A DNA stretch of 64,000 nt from Viridibacillus arenosi (GCF_001955655.1 NZ_MSPW01000002.1:434001-498000), one strand, 5' to 3'. Positions 47,738 to 56,401 are shown, numbered from the stretch's first letter. Program-made: numbers and translations. The notes: generated by a model from the letters alone, not told the origin.

Positions 47738-47775
47738 CGCAACAAACAACCGAATTAGCGCAACAAACAAATTAT
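47729..47775. repeat. two-unit short repeat related in style to the 1.5-1.9 kb array
   Basis: Two 21-22-nt units with core GA(G/A)TTAGCGCAACAAACAA followed by a third partial unit (ATTACGCAAAA). The GAnTTAGCGC core resembles GAGTAGCGCC of the array at 1509-1877. Confidence 0.55.
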
Positions 47776-47786
47776 TACGCAAAAAA

Positions 47787-47807
47787 AAGAGGCTATGGAG
47801 GCCTCTT
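47787..47807 (-). terminator. hairpin with minus-strand U-tract
   Basis: Stem AAGAGGC / GCCTCTT (47787-47793 with 47801-47807) preceded by eight A. It would terminate minus-strand transcripts. Confidence 0.45.
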
Positions 47808-47940
47808 AAATAGAAGATATTAATCTTCTTCATCTAGGGGATGTTTCTCACCATATAGAATGGAGAGGGTTAAAGTTAAGCTACAATTACAATTATAACA
47901 ATCATTAATAAGGTGTCAATAGTGGAAAATACACAAAATA

Positions 47941-47968
47941 AAAAAGACAGCTTTGGACTGTCTTTTTT
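47941..47968. terminator. terminator of yqgY
   Basis: Stem AAAAAGACAG / CTGTCTTTTT (47941-47950 with 47958-47967), A-run and T-run on both sides. Confidence 0.8.
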
Positions 47969-47976
47969 ATTTACTA

Positions 47977-48219
47977 TTAATGTCCTGCGCCTGCAACGTG
48001 AATGAATGTAGTATAGTACGTGAAGCCTGCGAAGAAAACTGTTAAGTAAGCACCGAAGATGTACATATACATACGTTCCGTTAGGTTTAAGTATCCTAAT
48101 AGAAGGAAAAACCCTGTATTAGCTAAGAATAATAGCGAAACTTCTGTCATATCACCTAAATAAAACATAACTGCGAAAATCCCTGTCCAGAAGCCCATTA
48201 CTTTATACATATTATCCAT
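47977..48219 (-). CDS. yqgY: DUF2626 membrane protein YqgY
   Basis: 80 residues from MDNMYKVMGF, with GGAGGG 8 nt upstream; the frame extends 15 codons without support. Three hydrophobic helices; the DUF2626 pattern MGFWTGIFAVMFYLGDMTE and ERMYMYIFGAYLTVFFAGFT (quoted separately) is clear. Function unknown. Upstream of comG in B. subtilis too. Confidence 0.85.
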   Translation of the reverse strand: MDNMYKVMGFWTGIFAVMFYLGDMTEVSLLFLANTGFFLLLGYLNLTERMYMYIFGAYLTVFFAGFTYYTTFIHVAGAGH

Positions 48220-48333
48220 ATATGATTCCCTCCTTTTGCGACGACACAATAATCTCTTATCCATTATAAATGATTTGAAACCAACATGTAAACCGCTACT
48301 TAGGTTAACTTTGTGACAAAGCAGTGTAAAAAA

Positions 48334-49029
48334 TTAAATATCAATTCGATAAGTGCAGTATTTACAGCTTTCAACCATGCTATCAATTTGAACAAATTCT
48401 TGTACATCAAATAAGTATTCAAATTGGCCTTTTAAGAAAGATTCATGCAAGTCACAAACGAGTGATGCGTGTTTCTCGATTTGACTATGGAAAGGACAAT
48501 TATAAACAGCAAAGCGGATTGTTTTTCCTTCTGGCTTATCGAGAATTACAGGAACATAACCAATTAATGAGGCTGCTTCTGTAATGATTTCTACACGTTC
48601 ATCAAATGAAATGAGCGCTTTATCCTTTTGACGTTTAGATAAGATTGATTGAATTTGTGCAACACCTTTTTTGTAACAAATCTTTTTACCGATAGTATTA
48701 GCATCTTCACCAAGTTCTATAATGATTTCTAGAACCCAACTTAATAATTCCTCATAATTTCGTTGAGGGAATGTTAGAGCAATGCCATTTGCAACCGCTT
48801 TATATTTTCTTCCAGGTCGGCCGCCTTTTCCTGTTTTTTCATATTCAGACGTAATTACATCAATTTCGTTTAATTTAGTTAAATGAAGACGTGCAACGTT
48901 TGGATGAATTTGAAACTTATCGGCAATGTTTTGGACTGAGAAAGAATCTTTTTCTTGTAACATATATTGATAAATTGAAAATCTTGTTTCATCTGCTAGA
49001 GTACTTGTGATTTTTAATGGATGTAACAT
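48334..49029 (-). CDS. SufR-like winged-helix regulator with C-terminal cysteine cluster
   Basis: 231 residues. N-terminal winged helix (LADETRFSIYQYMLQEK, IADKFQIHPNVARLHLTKL; residues about 8-60) and a beta-wing GGRPGRKYK, as in COG2345 regulators. The C-terminal part has four cysteines in NCPFHSQ, VCDLHES and CKYCTYR, similar to the iron-sulfur site of SufR; metal or cluster binding is inferred. No suf genes adjacent. It is divergent from comGA across a 305-nt gap; in other Bacillales a similar gene lies at this place. Confidence 0.75.
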   Translation of the reverse strand: MLHPLKITSTLADETRFSIYQYMLQEKDSFSVQNIADKFQIHPNVARLHLTKLNEIDVITSEYEKTGKGGRPGRKYKAVANGIALTFPQRNYEELLSWVLEIIIELGEDANTIGKKICYKKGVAQIQSILSKRQKDKALISFDERVEIITEAASLIGYVPVILDKPEGKTIRFAVYNCPFHSQIEKHASLVCDLHESFLKGQFEYLFDVQEFVQIDSMVESCKYCTYRIDI

Positions 49030-49334
49030 GAAAAGGTTCCACCTCCTGTATATTTATCTTTATTATAAAACAATATAAAATATCTATCAGTATAAAAACT
49101 GATATATTCAAAAAAAATAAGTAGAATAATGTAAAAAAGTGAAAGATTACTAGTCTTTTTTCGTTGAAAATCTATTTTTACATAGTAGAAAAGCTTTAAA
49201 ATTATATTATATTCCTTTTCTAAAGCGTATAACATTAATTTGCATTATTGTATGTATTTTCTTGTTTTTGCAGTGTATAATTTCGCTAACGGATAAGGAG
49301 CGGTCGTTATTCGTCGTGGTAGAAAGGGGGCAAT
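49030..49334. other. 305-nt divergent region upstream of comGA
   Basis: Very AT-rich. TATAAT at 49276-49281 is a possible -10 for comGA but without a good -35, as expected of an activated promoter. Several A-tracts and T-tracts are present, but I could not fit a convincing pair of ComK boxes (AAAA-N5-TTTT). Confidence 0.4.
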
Positions 49335-50366
49335 ATGACATTTACTGAGACAGTTGTGGAGCAAAAAAGTGAGCATCTATTGTTGAAGGCAATACATTTT
49401 GGCGCATCTGACTTACATTTAATGCCTAGTGAAAACGACTATTTACTATACTTTCGAAAATATGGGCAGCTCGTGTCTGCTGGTCAACTTCCCCTAGAGT
49501 TGGGTGATCGTATGATTTCCTACTTTAAATTTCTCTCCTCTTTAGATATTAGTGATAAGCGTAGACCTCAAAGTGGTTCGTTTCAGCAAGTTTTAAATGA
49601 ACAGCCAATTGCTTTTCGCGTATCCACCTTACCTTCGATTTTCTTAAAGGAAAGCTTGGTCATTCGTATAATGTTGCAGGATCATGCTATGCCAATTTCT
49701 TCCCTATGTTTATTCACTGAATCAGCTAAGCATTTATTGCAATTAGTGAAAAAGAGACAAGGCATTTTATTTTTAACCGGTCCAACTGGATGCGGCAAAT
49801 CTACATCATTATACTCCCTTATACATTATTGCTCTAATGAACTAAAAAAGCACGTCATATCCTTAGAGGATCCAGTGGAAAATAGTCAATCGAATTTATT
49901 GCAAATTCAAGTAAATGAAAGAGCCGGTGTTTCATACGCAACCGGATTAAAAGCTATTTTAAGACATTCTCCGGATATTATTATGATTGGAGAAATTCGT
50001 GATCAAGAAACGGCTAAGATTGCAATAGAGGCTGCATTAACAGGGCATCTCGTTTTAACTACGATTCATTCAATGGATACAATTGGCTGTTTATTCCGTT
50101 TACTAGATTTGGGCGTCTCCTTAGAAGAGTTAAGGCAAACAGTAATTGGAGTGGTTGCACAGCGATTAGTAAAGAAAGTAAATTATCAAGATGAAGAAAG
50201 ATTATCGGCCATTTATGAGATTTTAGCAGATAGATATCTAGCAGAAGCTATAGAACACGTGAAGAGTGATGAAAAATTCATACTGCCATTAGACCTCTCA
50301 TTAGAAGGACAGATAGAAAAAGGGGTGAGTTTGGGTGCAATTAAAGCTCAACCTTCACCGATTTAG
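49335..50366 (+). CDS. comGA: competence type IV pilus ATPase ComGA
   Basis: 343 residues, secretion ATPase (T2SE/PilB type, short form). Walker A GPTGCGKST (about residues 152-160), Asp box EDPVENSQ, Walker B IIMIGEIRDQE, and His box GHLVLTTIHSMD are present. Powers assembly of the DNA-uptake pseudopilus at the cytoplasmic membrane. GAAAGGGGG precedes ATG. Overlaps comGB by 32 nt. First gene of the comG operon, which is cut in comGC. Confidence 0.93.
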   Translation: MTFTETVVEQKSEHLLLKAIHFGASDLHLMPSENDYLLYFRKYGQLVSAGQLPLELGDRMISYFKFLSSLDISDKRRPQSGSFQQVLNEQPIAFRVSTLPSIFLKESLVIRIMLQDHAMPISSLCLFTESAKHLLQLVKKRQGILFLTGPTGCGKSTSLYSLIHYCSNELKKHVISLEDPVENSQSNLLQIQVNERAGVSYATGLKAILRHSPDIIMIGEIRDQETAKIAIEAALTGHLVLTTIHSMDTIGCLFRLLDLGVSLEELRQTVIGVVAQRLVKKVNYQDEERLSAIYEILADRYLAEAIEHVKSDEKFILPLDLSLEGQIEKGVSLGAIKAQPSPI

Positions 50367-51402
50367 TAAAAAGATTAAAACTTTACCTAAGATGAGAGAT
50401 AAGGCGAGCTTTTTGAAAAAGATGAGTGTACTGCTAGAGGAAGGCTATACATTTAGAGATTCATTATCAATGTTACTACCCCATCATGTTGAAGAATTAT
50501 CAGAAGTGGAATCTTTGGTAGAAGAAAAATTTCGAAGTGGATCTAATATGAGCGAAATTCTGCAATTGCTTGGCTTTCAAAAAAGCTATTTAATGACTAT
50601 TCATGTGGCAGAGCAACATGGAAGAGTTGTAAGAGCCCTTGATTCTATAGCAAGTCAAATGATAACGAAGGAAGAAACGCAAAAAAGACTACAAAAGCTA
50701 ATGGCCTATCCTGCGATTTTGTTTGTCTTTTTAGTGCTGCTCTTTTTTGGATTTCGGACCTACTTTTTACCCAATATGTCTTCAATGATGCTTTCTAGAG
50801 AAGGTGATGCAAGTGTATCTAAATTAACACTATCCTCTTTTTTCTTGCATATTCCAGATGCCTTGATCATTGCAGCCTGTGGGAGTATCTTATTTGCTTT
50901 TGTGGCTTGGAGGATAATAAGCAAGAAAGAGATTGCTCACCAAATGATAGTGTATTTGAAAATTCCAGTTCTCTGTCGATTTTTTCGTCTTCAATTGACA
51001 CGCCAATTTGCTTATGAGTTAGGTGGGCTTTTAGAAAGTGGTCTTTCAATGCAAGAAAGTTTGATTATTTTACAGCGACAAGAGTTACAACCATTTATGG
51101 CGAAAATAGCAGGTGAATTACGTAATCGAGTTATTTTTGGTGATTCACTTTCTACTGCGGTAAATCATATGAAGTTTTTTCAGAAAGGATTTAATGCACA
51201 TATACTACATGGCGAGGAAGGTGGAAATCTAGGTAGAGAACTTCAAATCTATAGTGATTTTTTGACAGATAAAACAGAAGCGAATATGACTAGAGTGCTA
51301 GCTATAATTCAACCATTACTTTTTTGTATTATCGCGGTTTGCATACTCGGAGCCTATTTAGCTATTTTATTACCCATGTACGAAATGATAGAAATGGTTT
51401 AA
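50335..51402 (+). CDS. comGB: competence pilus inner-membrane platform ComGB
   Basis: 355 residues from GTG 50335 (AGGGGTGA 6 nt upstream). PilC/GspF fold: two T2SSF cytoplasmic domains (about 20-140 and 215-335) and three membrane helices (about 125-145, 180-200, 320-345). Motifs FLKKMSVLLEEGYTFRDSL and ELGGLLESGLSMQESL mark the repeats. Intact, 15 nt before comGC. Confidence 0.9.
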   Translation: MQLKLNLHRFSKKIKTLPKMRDKASFLKKMSVLLEEGYTFRDSLSMLLPHHVEELSEVESLVEEKFRSGSNMSEILQLLGFQKSYLMTIHVAEQHGRVVRALDSIASQMITKEETQKRLQKLMAYPAILFVFLVLLFFGFRTYFLPNMSSMMLSREGDASVSKLTLSSFFLHIPDALIIAACGSILFAFVAWRIISKKEIAHQMIVYLKIPVLCRFFRLQLTRQFAYELGGLLESGLSMQESLIILQRQELQPFMAKIAGELRNRVIFGDSLSTAVNHMKFFQKGFNAHILHGEEGGNLGRELQIYSDFLTDKTEANMTRVLAIIQPLLFCIIAVCILGAYLAILLPMYEMIEMV

Positions 51403-51417
51403 GAAAGGAGAACTAAC

Positions 51418-51597
51418 ATGCAATTATTAAAACAACAGAAGGGCTTTACTTTAATTGAAATGCTCATTGTTTTGTTTATCATTACAGTGTTGATTTTGAT
51501 TGCAATACCAAATGTAACAAAGCACTTTAGTACAGTGGATGATAAAGGATGTAAAGCATATGTCAGCATGGTACAAGGTAATTACAACCAAGCTTAA
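51418..51597 (+). pseudogene. comGC: comGC truncated by island insertion
   Basis: Frame from ATG 51418 (AAAGGAG upstream) encodes 59 residues: prepilin peptidase site KGFTLIEMLIV, the hydrophobic pilin helix, PNVTKH, and KGCKAYVSMVQG, after which NYNQA and a TAA follow. ComGC is normally about 95-110 residues, continuing with AYxLD and a C-terminal domain. Similarity stops after MVQG (about 51579), so roughly the last 45 residues are missing. Without an intact major pseudopilin, transformation should be blocked unless the island excises. Confidence 0.85.
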
Positions 51598-51974
51598 AAT
51601 TTTGTATGGGTGGTAAAATTAGTTAAATGTCAGCGATAAGCCTAAATAGTTAACCTAATTTTCTATTTCTTTAAAATTAATCGGCCAAGTTGTCGAAATT
51701 TATTTATTTTAACGAAGTAATTCATAATATATAAGTGTATCGATAGGGGTTCATCAAGTTATTTTTGCTAGAACCAATAATCTGAAATTAAATGTTTAGA
51801 AAGAAAACTGTATAAAAAGATAAACTCATGTAAAATAGAATATAGATATAATATAAAGTTGAAATGATAAATTATTAATTGAGATGTCCTGAAAGAATAA
51901 AAATTATCAGCAGTTGTTTTAGAAAAGAGATTTAATTATTAAGGTAAAAAAACAATGATCCAGGGGAATAGGCT
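51598..51974. other. left-end non-coding region of the island
   Basis: 377 nt of AT-rich DNA without ORFs or clear hairpins. It presumably includes attachment-site flanks and the promoter of the nuclease pair. No convincing -35/-10 pair stands out. Confidence 0.4.
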
Positions 51975-52508
51975 ATGAAAAAAAGTATTAAAGAAATTTA
52001 CGAGAGTTTAAATGATATAGAACTTGTCAATGCATATGGAGTATGGCTCGATGAGCTTAAAAAGAGAGGACTCATACGAACAAATAATGTTGTCGGCGAG
52101 CTAGGTGAATCAATTGCAATAAAATATTACTGTGACACGCCTAGATTGCCTCGATTACAAGCTGCTCCAATAGGTACACAAAACATTGATGCGATATCAA
52201 CAGAAGGAAATAGATATTCTATAAAATCGACCACAGGGAAAGTGACAGGTGTTTTTTATGGATTAAATGAACCTAATGATGAGAGAGAAGAACAAGTTAA
52301 GTTCGAGTTCGTGATTCTTGTTGTTTTTAGTAAACAGTATGAATTACAAGCCATATATGAAATAGATTGGAACATGTTCTTAAAACATCGAAAATGGCAT
52401 AGTCGAATGAGAGCCTGGAATTTATCAATTAATAAACATTTAATAGGAGATGCCAAAGTTGTTTTCATGAAAGTAGATAATGATGATGCATTAGAAATTC
52501 CAATTTAA
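51975..52508 (+). CDS. PD-(D/E)XK nuclease-like protein
   Basis: 177 residues, with AGGGGAA before the ATG. After a helical start, VVGELGESIAIKYY, then TQNIDAISTEGNRYSIKST (Asp followed by a beta hairpin with IKS) reproduces the Glu...Asp...x-K order of restriction-endonuclease folds; IYEIDWNMF and a C-terminal KHRKWHSRMRAWN patch follow. Similar to DUF6998-type proteins that I associate with restriction or phage-defence loci; this link is tentative. 55 nt upstream of the BglII-like gene on the same strand, so the two are probably one operon. Confidence 0.65.
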   Translation: MKKSIKEIYESLNDIELVNAYGVWLDELKKRGLIRTNNVVGELGESIAIKYYCDTPRLPRLQAAPIGTQNIDAISTEGNRYSIKSTTGKVTGVFYGLNEPNDEREEQVKFEFVILVVFSKQYELQAIYEIDWNMFLKHRKWHSRMRAWNLSINKHLIGDAKVVFMKVDNDDALEIPI

Positions 52509-52563
52509 AAAATAATTTTATGACAAATAAGAAATTCGGTTTTTATGGTATGGAGGTTTACAT

Positions 52564-53229
52564 ATGGAAGTTAAAACGTACTCATACAGATTTGCGGAAG
52601 AAATATTGCAACACCCTCATTTTGTGAAGGCTTATAAAGAGTTATTATTGGTCTGTAGTGATTGCCCTGTACCAATATATAAAGGAAAATCGAAGAATCA
52701 GCCAAAACTTGATGTTGTTCAACAAATGATGAACACTTACTTTTTATTACGATTCAAAAGTCTTGATTGGGAATCTGAGCCTTTGGCAACTCCTGACACT
52801 TCAACAGACGCACTACGCTCTGATTTTCGAAAATCTTTTTTGGACGATGAAACTGGAGAAATAGTTCTTACAATACAAATTGAGGTTGAATTTGGTAATG
52901 TAGCTTCAAGTTATCGCAACTATTTTAAGTTTCAACTTAGCTTCGCCAATGCTCTCACGGATTTATGCGTATTAATTGTGCCCTCTTATGCTCTAAGCAA
53001 AAGAATTGATAGTGGTGTTTCAAATTTTGAAAAAACAAAAAGAGAAATACCATCAGCAAAACTCTCTATTACGGTACCAACGCTTGTTATTGGACTTTTT
53101 GACGATGGCACTACGTTATGGAATGTTAAAGAAACCGTTACGGAGGATTTAAATATTCTCAAAGGTGATTCCCGAATAAAATACATTCAACATTGTGCCA
53201 TAATACAAGAATATATAGATAATCTATGA
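52564..53229 (+). CDS. BglII/BstYI-family restriction endonuclease-like protein
   Basis: 221 residues, TGGAGG before ATG. The middle reads IEVEFGNVASSYRNYFKFQL, then DLCVLIVPSYALSKRIDSG and TVPTLVIGLF; this has the same layout as BstYI/BglII (IEVQFGK..., ILP..LSK.M.SG, PLVLIGI), with Glu-x-Glu/Gln as the catalytic beta strand and an upstream acidic patch (SFLDDETGEI). Such enzymes cut palindromes like RGATCY. Type II enzymes need a matching methyltransferase, but none is visible in the island. A terminator follows. Alternative: a non-restriction nuclease effector of the same fold. Confidence 0.75.
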   Translation: MEVKTYSYRFAEEILQHPHFVKAYKELLLVCSDCPVPIYKGKSKNQPKLDVVQQMMNTYFLLRFKSLDWESEPLATPDTSTDALRSDFRKSFLDDETGEIVLTIQIEVEFGNVASSYRNYFKFQLSFANALTDLCVLIVPSYALSKRIDSGVSNFEKTKREIPSAKLSITVPTLVIGLFDDGTTLWNVKETVTEDLNILKGDSRIKYIQHCAIIQEYIDNL

Positions 53230-53232
53230 ACT

Positions 53233-53263
53233 AAAAGGAGTAGGCACATTGTCTACTCCTTTT
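53233..53263 (+). terminator. terminator after the nuclease pair
   Basis: 11-bp perfect stem AAAAGGAGTAG / CTACTCCTTTT (53233-53243 with 53253-53263), followed by AATAAT. Confidence 0.75.
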
Positions 53264-53344
53264 AATAATCGTTTATATTTACTGTCCTTAATAAGTATAG
53301 ATAAATAAAAGAGAGAACAATCTTGTGAAATGAAAATTTGAAAT

Positions 53345-53600
53345 TTATATTTCTAAAAACGTTACCTTTTCAATTTTTATTCTTATAGTATTAAGTGTAG
53401 GGGTATTAGCGCATTAGTATAGCTTGAAAACTTACAAAAGGGAGCACTACGCATAATTTCCCCACATTGTATGCTGCTTCTTATTAAAACAACATTATTT
53501 ATAGTGTTGTTTTTTTATTTACAAAAATTTATTGAGAAGGATGGATCAGAATGAAAGTAAGTAACAGACGGGCACGAGCAATTAGAATGTATGAAAGATT
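53345..53600 (+). repeat. repeat copy A: decayed small-membrane gene, terminator, start of HNH-like gene
   Basis: Clearly homologous to 63258-63540 (copy B). In copy A the frame that encodes a small membrane protein in copy B is broken by a 1-nt deletion and a TAG; a terminator hairpin ACAACATTA / TAGTGTTGT (53489-53497 with 53502-53510, then seven or more T) is kept; and the following gene at 53551 is intact. Copy B shows the opposite pattern of decay. Confidence 0.75.
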
Positions 53601-54282
53601 ATTAAGTGAAGGAATTGTAAATGAACAGCAGTATTCGGCAACAATTTTATTAGCTGCTTCATGTTATCAATGTGAAGAAAGGACAAGAAAGACAAAGACA
53701 CAGAAAACAACATACAAAGATATTCATTTTAATTTTGTTAGTCCATATGAGATGGCATTATATATTATTAGCTTGCCAATGTGGTTTGAATGGCAGGAAC
53801 AAGCAAAGATATATGACAATATACCAAATACGTTTAATAAAGAGAAGGAAAATTCAAGACCAACCGTTGATAGGATTGAGAGTGAAGAACATTATGAACG
53901 AGGTAATATTCGCCATGTTCCAATGGAATTAAATAGAGATTTATCACATGAGAAAAAGAAGAAGCCACAAGCATATTTCTATATGAAAGACGGAAAACTA
54001 TTTTTTAAGAAGTTTAATTCAATCACAGATATAGAAAGTGAATTGGATATTTCTTCATATTACAGAAAAAGAGCAATTAACATCATGACTATTTTTCAAC
54101 AGAAACAACGTAATCCGATTGAGGAAATTGCAGAGTTAGAATGGAAGGTTACAGAAAGAAATAAACGAATCGAAATGATGAAGAGAAGAGGGAAGGAATT
54201 AAATTATATAGAAGCTTTGAAACAATTAAATAAATTAGATATAGAAACTATTAAATCTTTAAATGCTAATTATAAGTCATAG
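53551..54282 (+). CDS. HNH-motif-like hypothetical protein
   Basis: 243 residues. A cysteine pair (CYQCEERT, about residues 36-43) and later RPTVDRIESEEHYERGNI (residues about 102-120) resemble the second half of phage-type HNH nucleases (DRIDxxxGYxxGNVR). A long Lys/Glu-rich helical C-terminus follows. The metal-binding HNH histidine is not obvious, so activity is uncertain. A terminator lies directly upstream, so it needs a promoter within about 40 nt or read-through. A broken second copy starts at 63461. Confidence 0.55.
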   Translation: MKVSNRRARAIRMYERLLSEGIVNEQQYSATILLAASCYQCEERTRKTKTQKTTYKDIHFNFVSPYEMALYIISLPMWFEWQEQAKIYDNIPNTFNKEKENSRPTVDRIESEEHYERGNIRHVPMELNRDLSHEKKKKPQAYFYMKDGKLFFKKFNSITDIESELDISSYYRKRAINIMTIFQQKQRNPIEEIAELEWKVTERNKRIEMMKRRGKELNYIEALKQLNKLDIETIKSLNANYKS

Positions 54283-54373
54283 TATATTTATTCTAAATTG
54301 TAATTTATATCATTGTTTCTTTATAAAAACTTTTCAAAAATTGAATCTGAAATTCGAAAGGGATTGAAAATTA

Positions 54374-55324
54374 ATGTCTATAAGAAAACCTATTAAACTT
54401 GAAATGAGTAATAAACTAAGAAACTATCTATCTGAACAAAATATATTAGAATCTAATGATTATCGTTGTAATTTTGATACCATTAAATTAAAAGCTAAAA
54501 TGTCAATTGAAGAAAAAGAAGTAATCTATTCATATTTTGAAAATGGCTATTATACAGATAATGCGTATTGGCAAGTATTAAGATTAAAACAATTCGGTAT
54601 TACTATCAAATTGAATCCTAGAAATTTAACTTGGCACAGTACATTTAATGCGGCTATTGAGATGTCACCTAAATTTTTTCATTTAAATGATGTGCCTTAT
54701 AGTATAACTCAAATTTTGACCAATATAGATTGGCGTTGTACAGAAATGCACATAGCGTTTGATTATCGAACGAATTTTTTTGAAAGTGTAACAATAAAAC
54801 ATCATGGCAATCAATCACATAGCGAGTATAGTGGGGAAACAATATATATCGGTAGTCATCAATCTAATCAAACAAAAAATAAAATAGCTAGCTACGATCG
54901 AAATGTTAAAGAAGCAAAAAGAAATAATAATATTACTCACAAGTATATGAATCGATTTGAAACGCGTTTAAGATTTAAGATGGATGAGATGCGATTAAAT
55001 AATATTAATCATAATTTAATCTGTGAACGCCTTAAAAAGTATTTATTTGTATCTAATATTAATGCTATAAATGGTGCGTGGAATAGAAATAGGTTGTTAA
55101 AAGTTAGAAAAGATTATTCTTATTATGAGAAGTTAAGAAAATCTAATAAAAAGAAAGACAAAGAAATTGCTGCATCAATTCGTGAAGTTATCAAAGAAAA
55201 TAGGGAACAACTAGAGAATATATATAAATTGCACTTTGAACGATTATTAAGTTTCTTACAATTTGAGAATTTAGATGTATTGTACAGTGATTTCTATGTT
55301 AATAACACTGAAGAAGCATCGTAA
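54374..55324 (+). CDS. replication-initiation-like protein
   Basis: 316 residues, basic. The central part reads MHIAFDYRTNFFES, then ETIYIGSHQSNQTKNKIASYD and YMNRFETRLRFK, the arrangement seen in rolling-circle replication initiators of the Rep_trans type (TIYLGSRxSxxxxRIYDK ... RxExxLR). Expected to nick or bind an origin on the excised element. A catalytic Tyr cannot be assigned with certainty. No relaxase or coupling protein gene is next to it. 92 nt after the HNH-like gene. Confidence 0.6.
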   Translation: MSIRKPIKLEMSNKLRNYLSEQNILESNDYRCNFDTIKLKAKMSIEEKEVIYSYFENGYYTDNAYWQVLRLKQFGITIKLNPRNLTWHSTFNAAIEMSPKFFHLNDVPYSITQILTNIDWRCTEMHIAFDYRTNFFESVTIKHHGNQSHSEYSGETIYIGSHQSNQTKNKIASYDRNVKEAKRNNNITHKYMNRFETRLRFKMDEMRLNNINHNLICERLKKYLFVSNINAINGAWNRNRLLKVRKDYSYYEKLRKSNKKKDKEIAASIREVIKENREQLENIYKLHFERLLSFLQFENLDVLYSDFYVNNTEEAS

Positions 55325-55487
55325 ATTGAATAGTCCATACTCATAGCATATTTTAAAGAAGTATAGTAGACAAATAAATAATCATAGATTTAATTATAGA
55401 AATAATTAACATTTATTGATTATTGTGTTACTTTGAAAATAGGTAATTAATCAGTATATTTCAAATCATGCATTGAGAGGTATAAAT

Positions 55488-56012
55488 ATGAAGAATGGCT
55501 TTTTCGCATTAATTATTTTATCTGCTTTTTTAGTTGGATGTAATTCTAATGAATCAGCGAGTGATTCTGCTTCAGCAAGTATAATCGATTTAACAACGTA
55601 TCCTCTAGGCGTTCAAAATGGGACAGTTTCACCAGAGTTTTACAACGAGCTTAATCAATGGATAACCAATTTCTCTCCTAACTTCAAGACTATAACAGAT
55701 ATTATTTTGGAATATAGGAATGATAATAGTTATTTAGAAGATGAAAAAAATAAACAAAATCTTTTAAATGCAATTAATGAGTGTAAAACTTTAATGGATG
55801 AATTTGATATGTCAGTAGACACAGAGGCAGATGATGTTTTACGTAAGGCAGTAATAGATTTTTCTGTTTCTCAGGACTTGATTTTTGAATATCTAGATAG
55901 TTTTATAACAAAAAATGATTATGACTATATGAAATTGGCTGGAGATGAAAGCAAATCGTTAGGTAATAAATCGCAACACATCGCAGACTTATGTGATAAA
56001 TATGGATTGTAA
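55488..56012 (+). CDS. island-encoded lipoprotein
   Basis: 174 residues from ATG 55488 (GAGAGG about 7 nt upstream; the frame extends five codons). Type II signal MKNGFFALIILSAFLVGC with lipobox LVGC, Ser/Ala-rich linker, then a helical domain rich in Asp, Asn and Leu. No family recognised. Surface lipoproteins on mobile elements sometimes exclude phage or conjugation; nothing specific shows it here. Followed by a terminator. Confidence 0.65.
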   Translation: MKNGFFALIILSAFLVGCNSNESASDSASASIIDLTTYPLGVQNGTVSPEFYNELNQWITNFSPNFKTITDIILEYRNDNSYLEDEKNKQNLLNAINECKTLMDEFDMSVDTEADDVLRKAVIDFSVSQDLIFEYLDSFITKNDYDYMKLAGDESKSLGNKSQHIADLCDKYGL

Positions 56013-56042
56013 TAAGTAAATATAAGTAAATGAACAATATGG

Positions 56043-56082
56043 GCAACCTAATTAACTGTTATTAGTTGAGTGGGTTGCTTTT
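56043..56082 (+). terminator. terminator after island lipoprotein
   Basis: Stem GCAACC / GGTTGC (56043-56048 with 56073-56078) with inner TTAACT / AGTTGA pairing and a T-run. Confidence 0.65.
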
Positions 56083-56401
56083 TGTTTCGAAAGAAAATAA
56101 ACAATAATTAGGATGGAGTTGGATTAATTGATTATATAATAAATACTCATATATTTTCTTTTTGAACAAAAGAAGTGTTACATATATACATAATTGTTAT
56201 CTAACGAGTCAAGAGAGCTAAGAAGTGCATTTAGATAATAAATAGTAGTATTTACTCGGTGAATTATACAGTATCATCAGAAATTACATAACCGTTTCAA
56301 AAGCTTATAAATTGAGTGTTCACTCGTTAAGTCACGAGAGCGATTACGAGGGCGTAGTAATTATTTTGAATTGGTGATATGTGTAAGAATTCCGAATATA
56401 A

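Noticed and set aside
49030..49334. ComK boxes upstream of comGA
   Set aside because: A-tracts and T-tracts are abundant in this AT-rich region, but I could not find two AAAA-N5-TTTT boxes at a permitted spacing.
53345..53520. Riboswitch or small RNA leader before the HNH-like gene
   Set aside because: At first the conserved leader plus terminator looked like an attenuator, but the second copy at 63228 has an intact 59-codon frame across the same region, so a decayed small gene explains it better.
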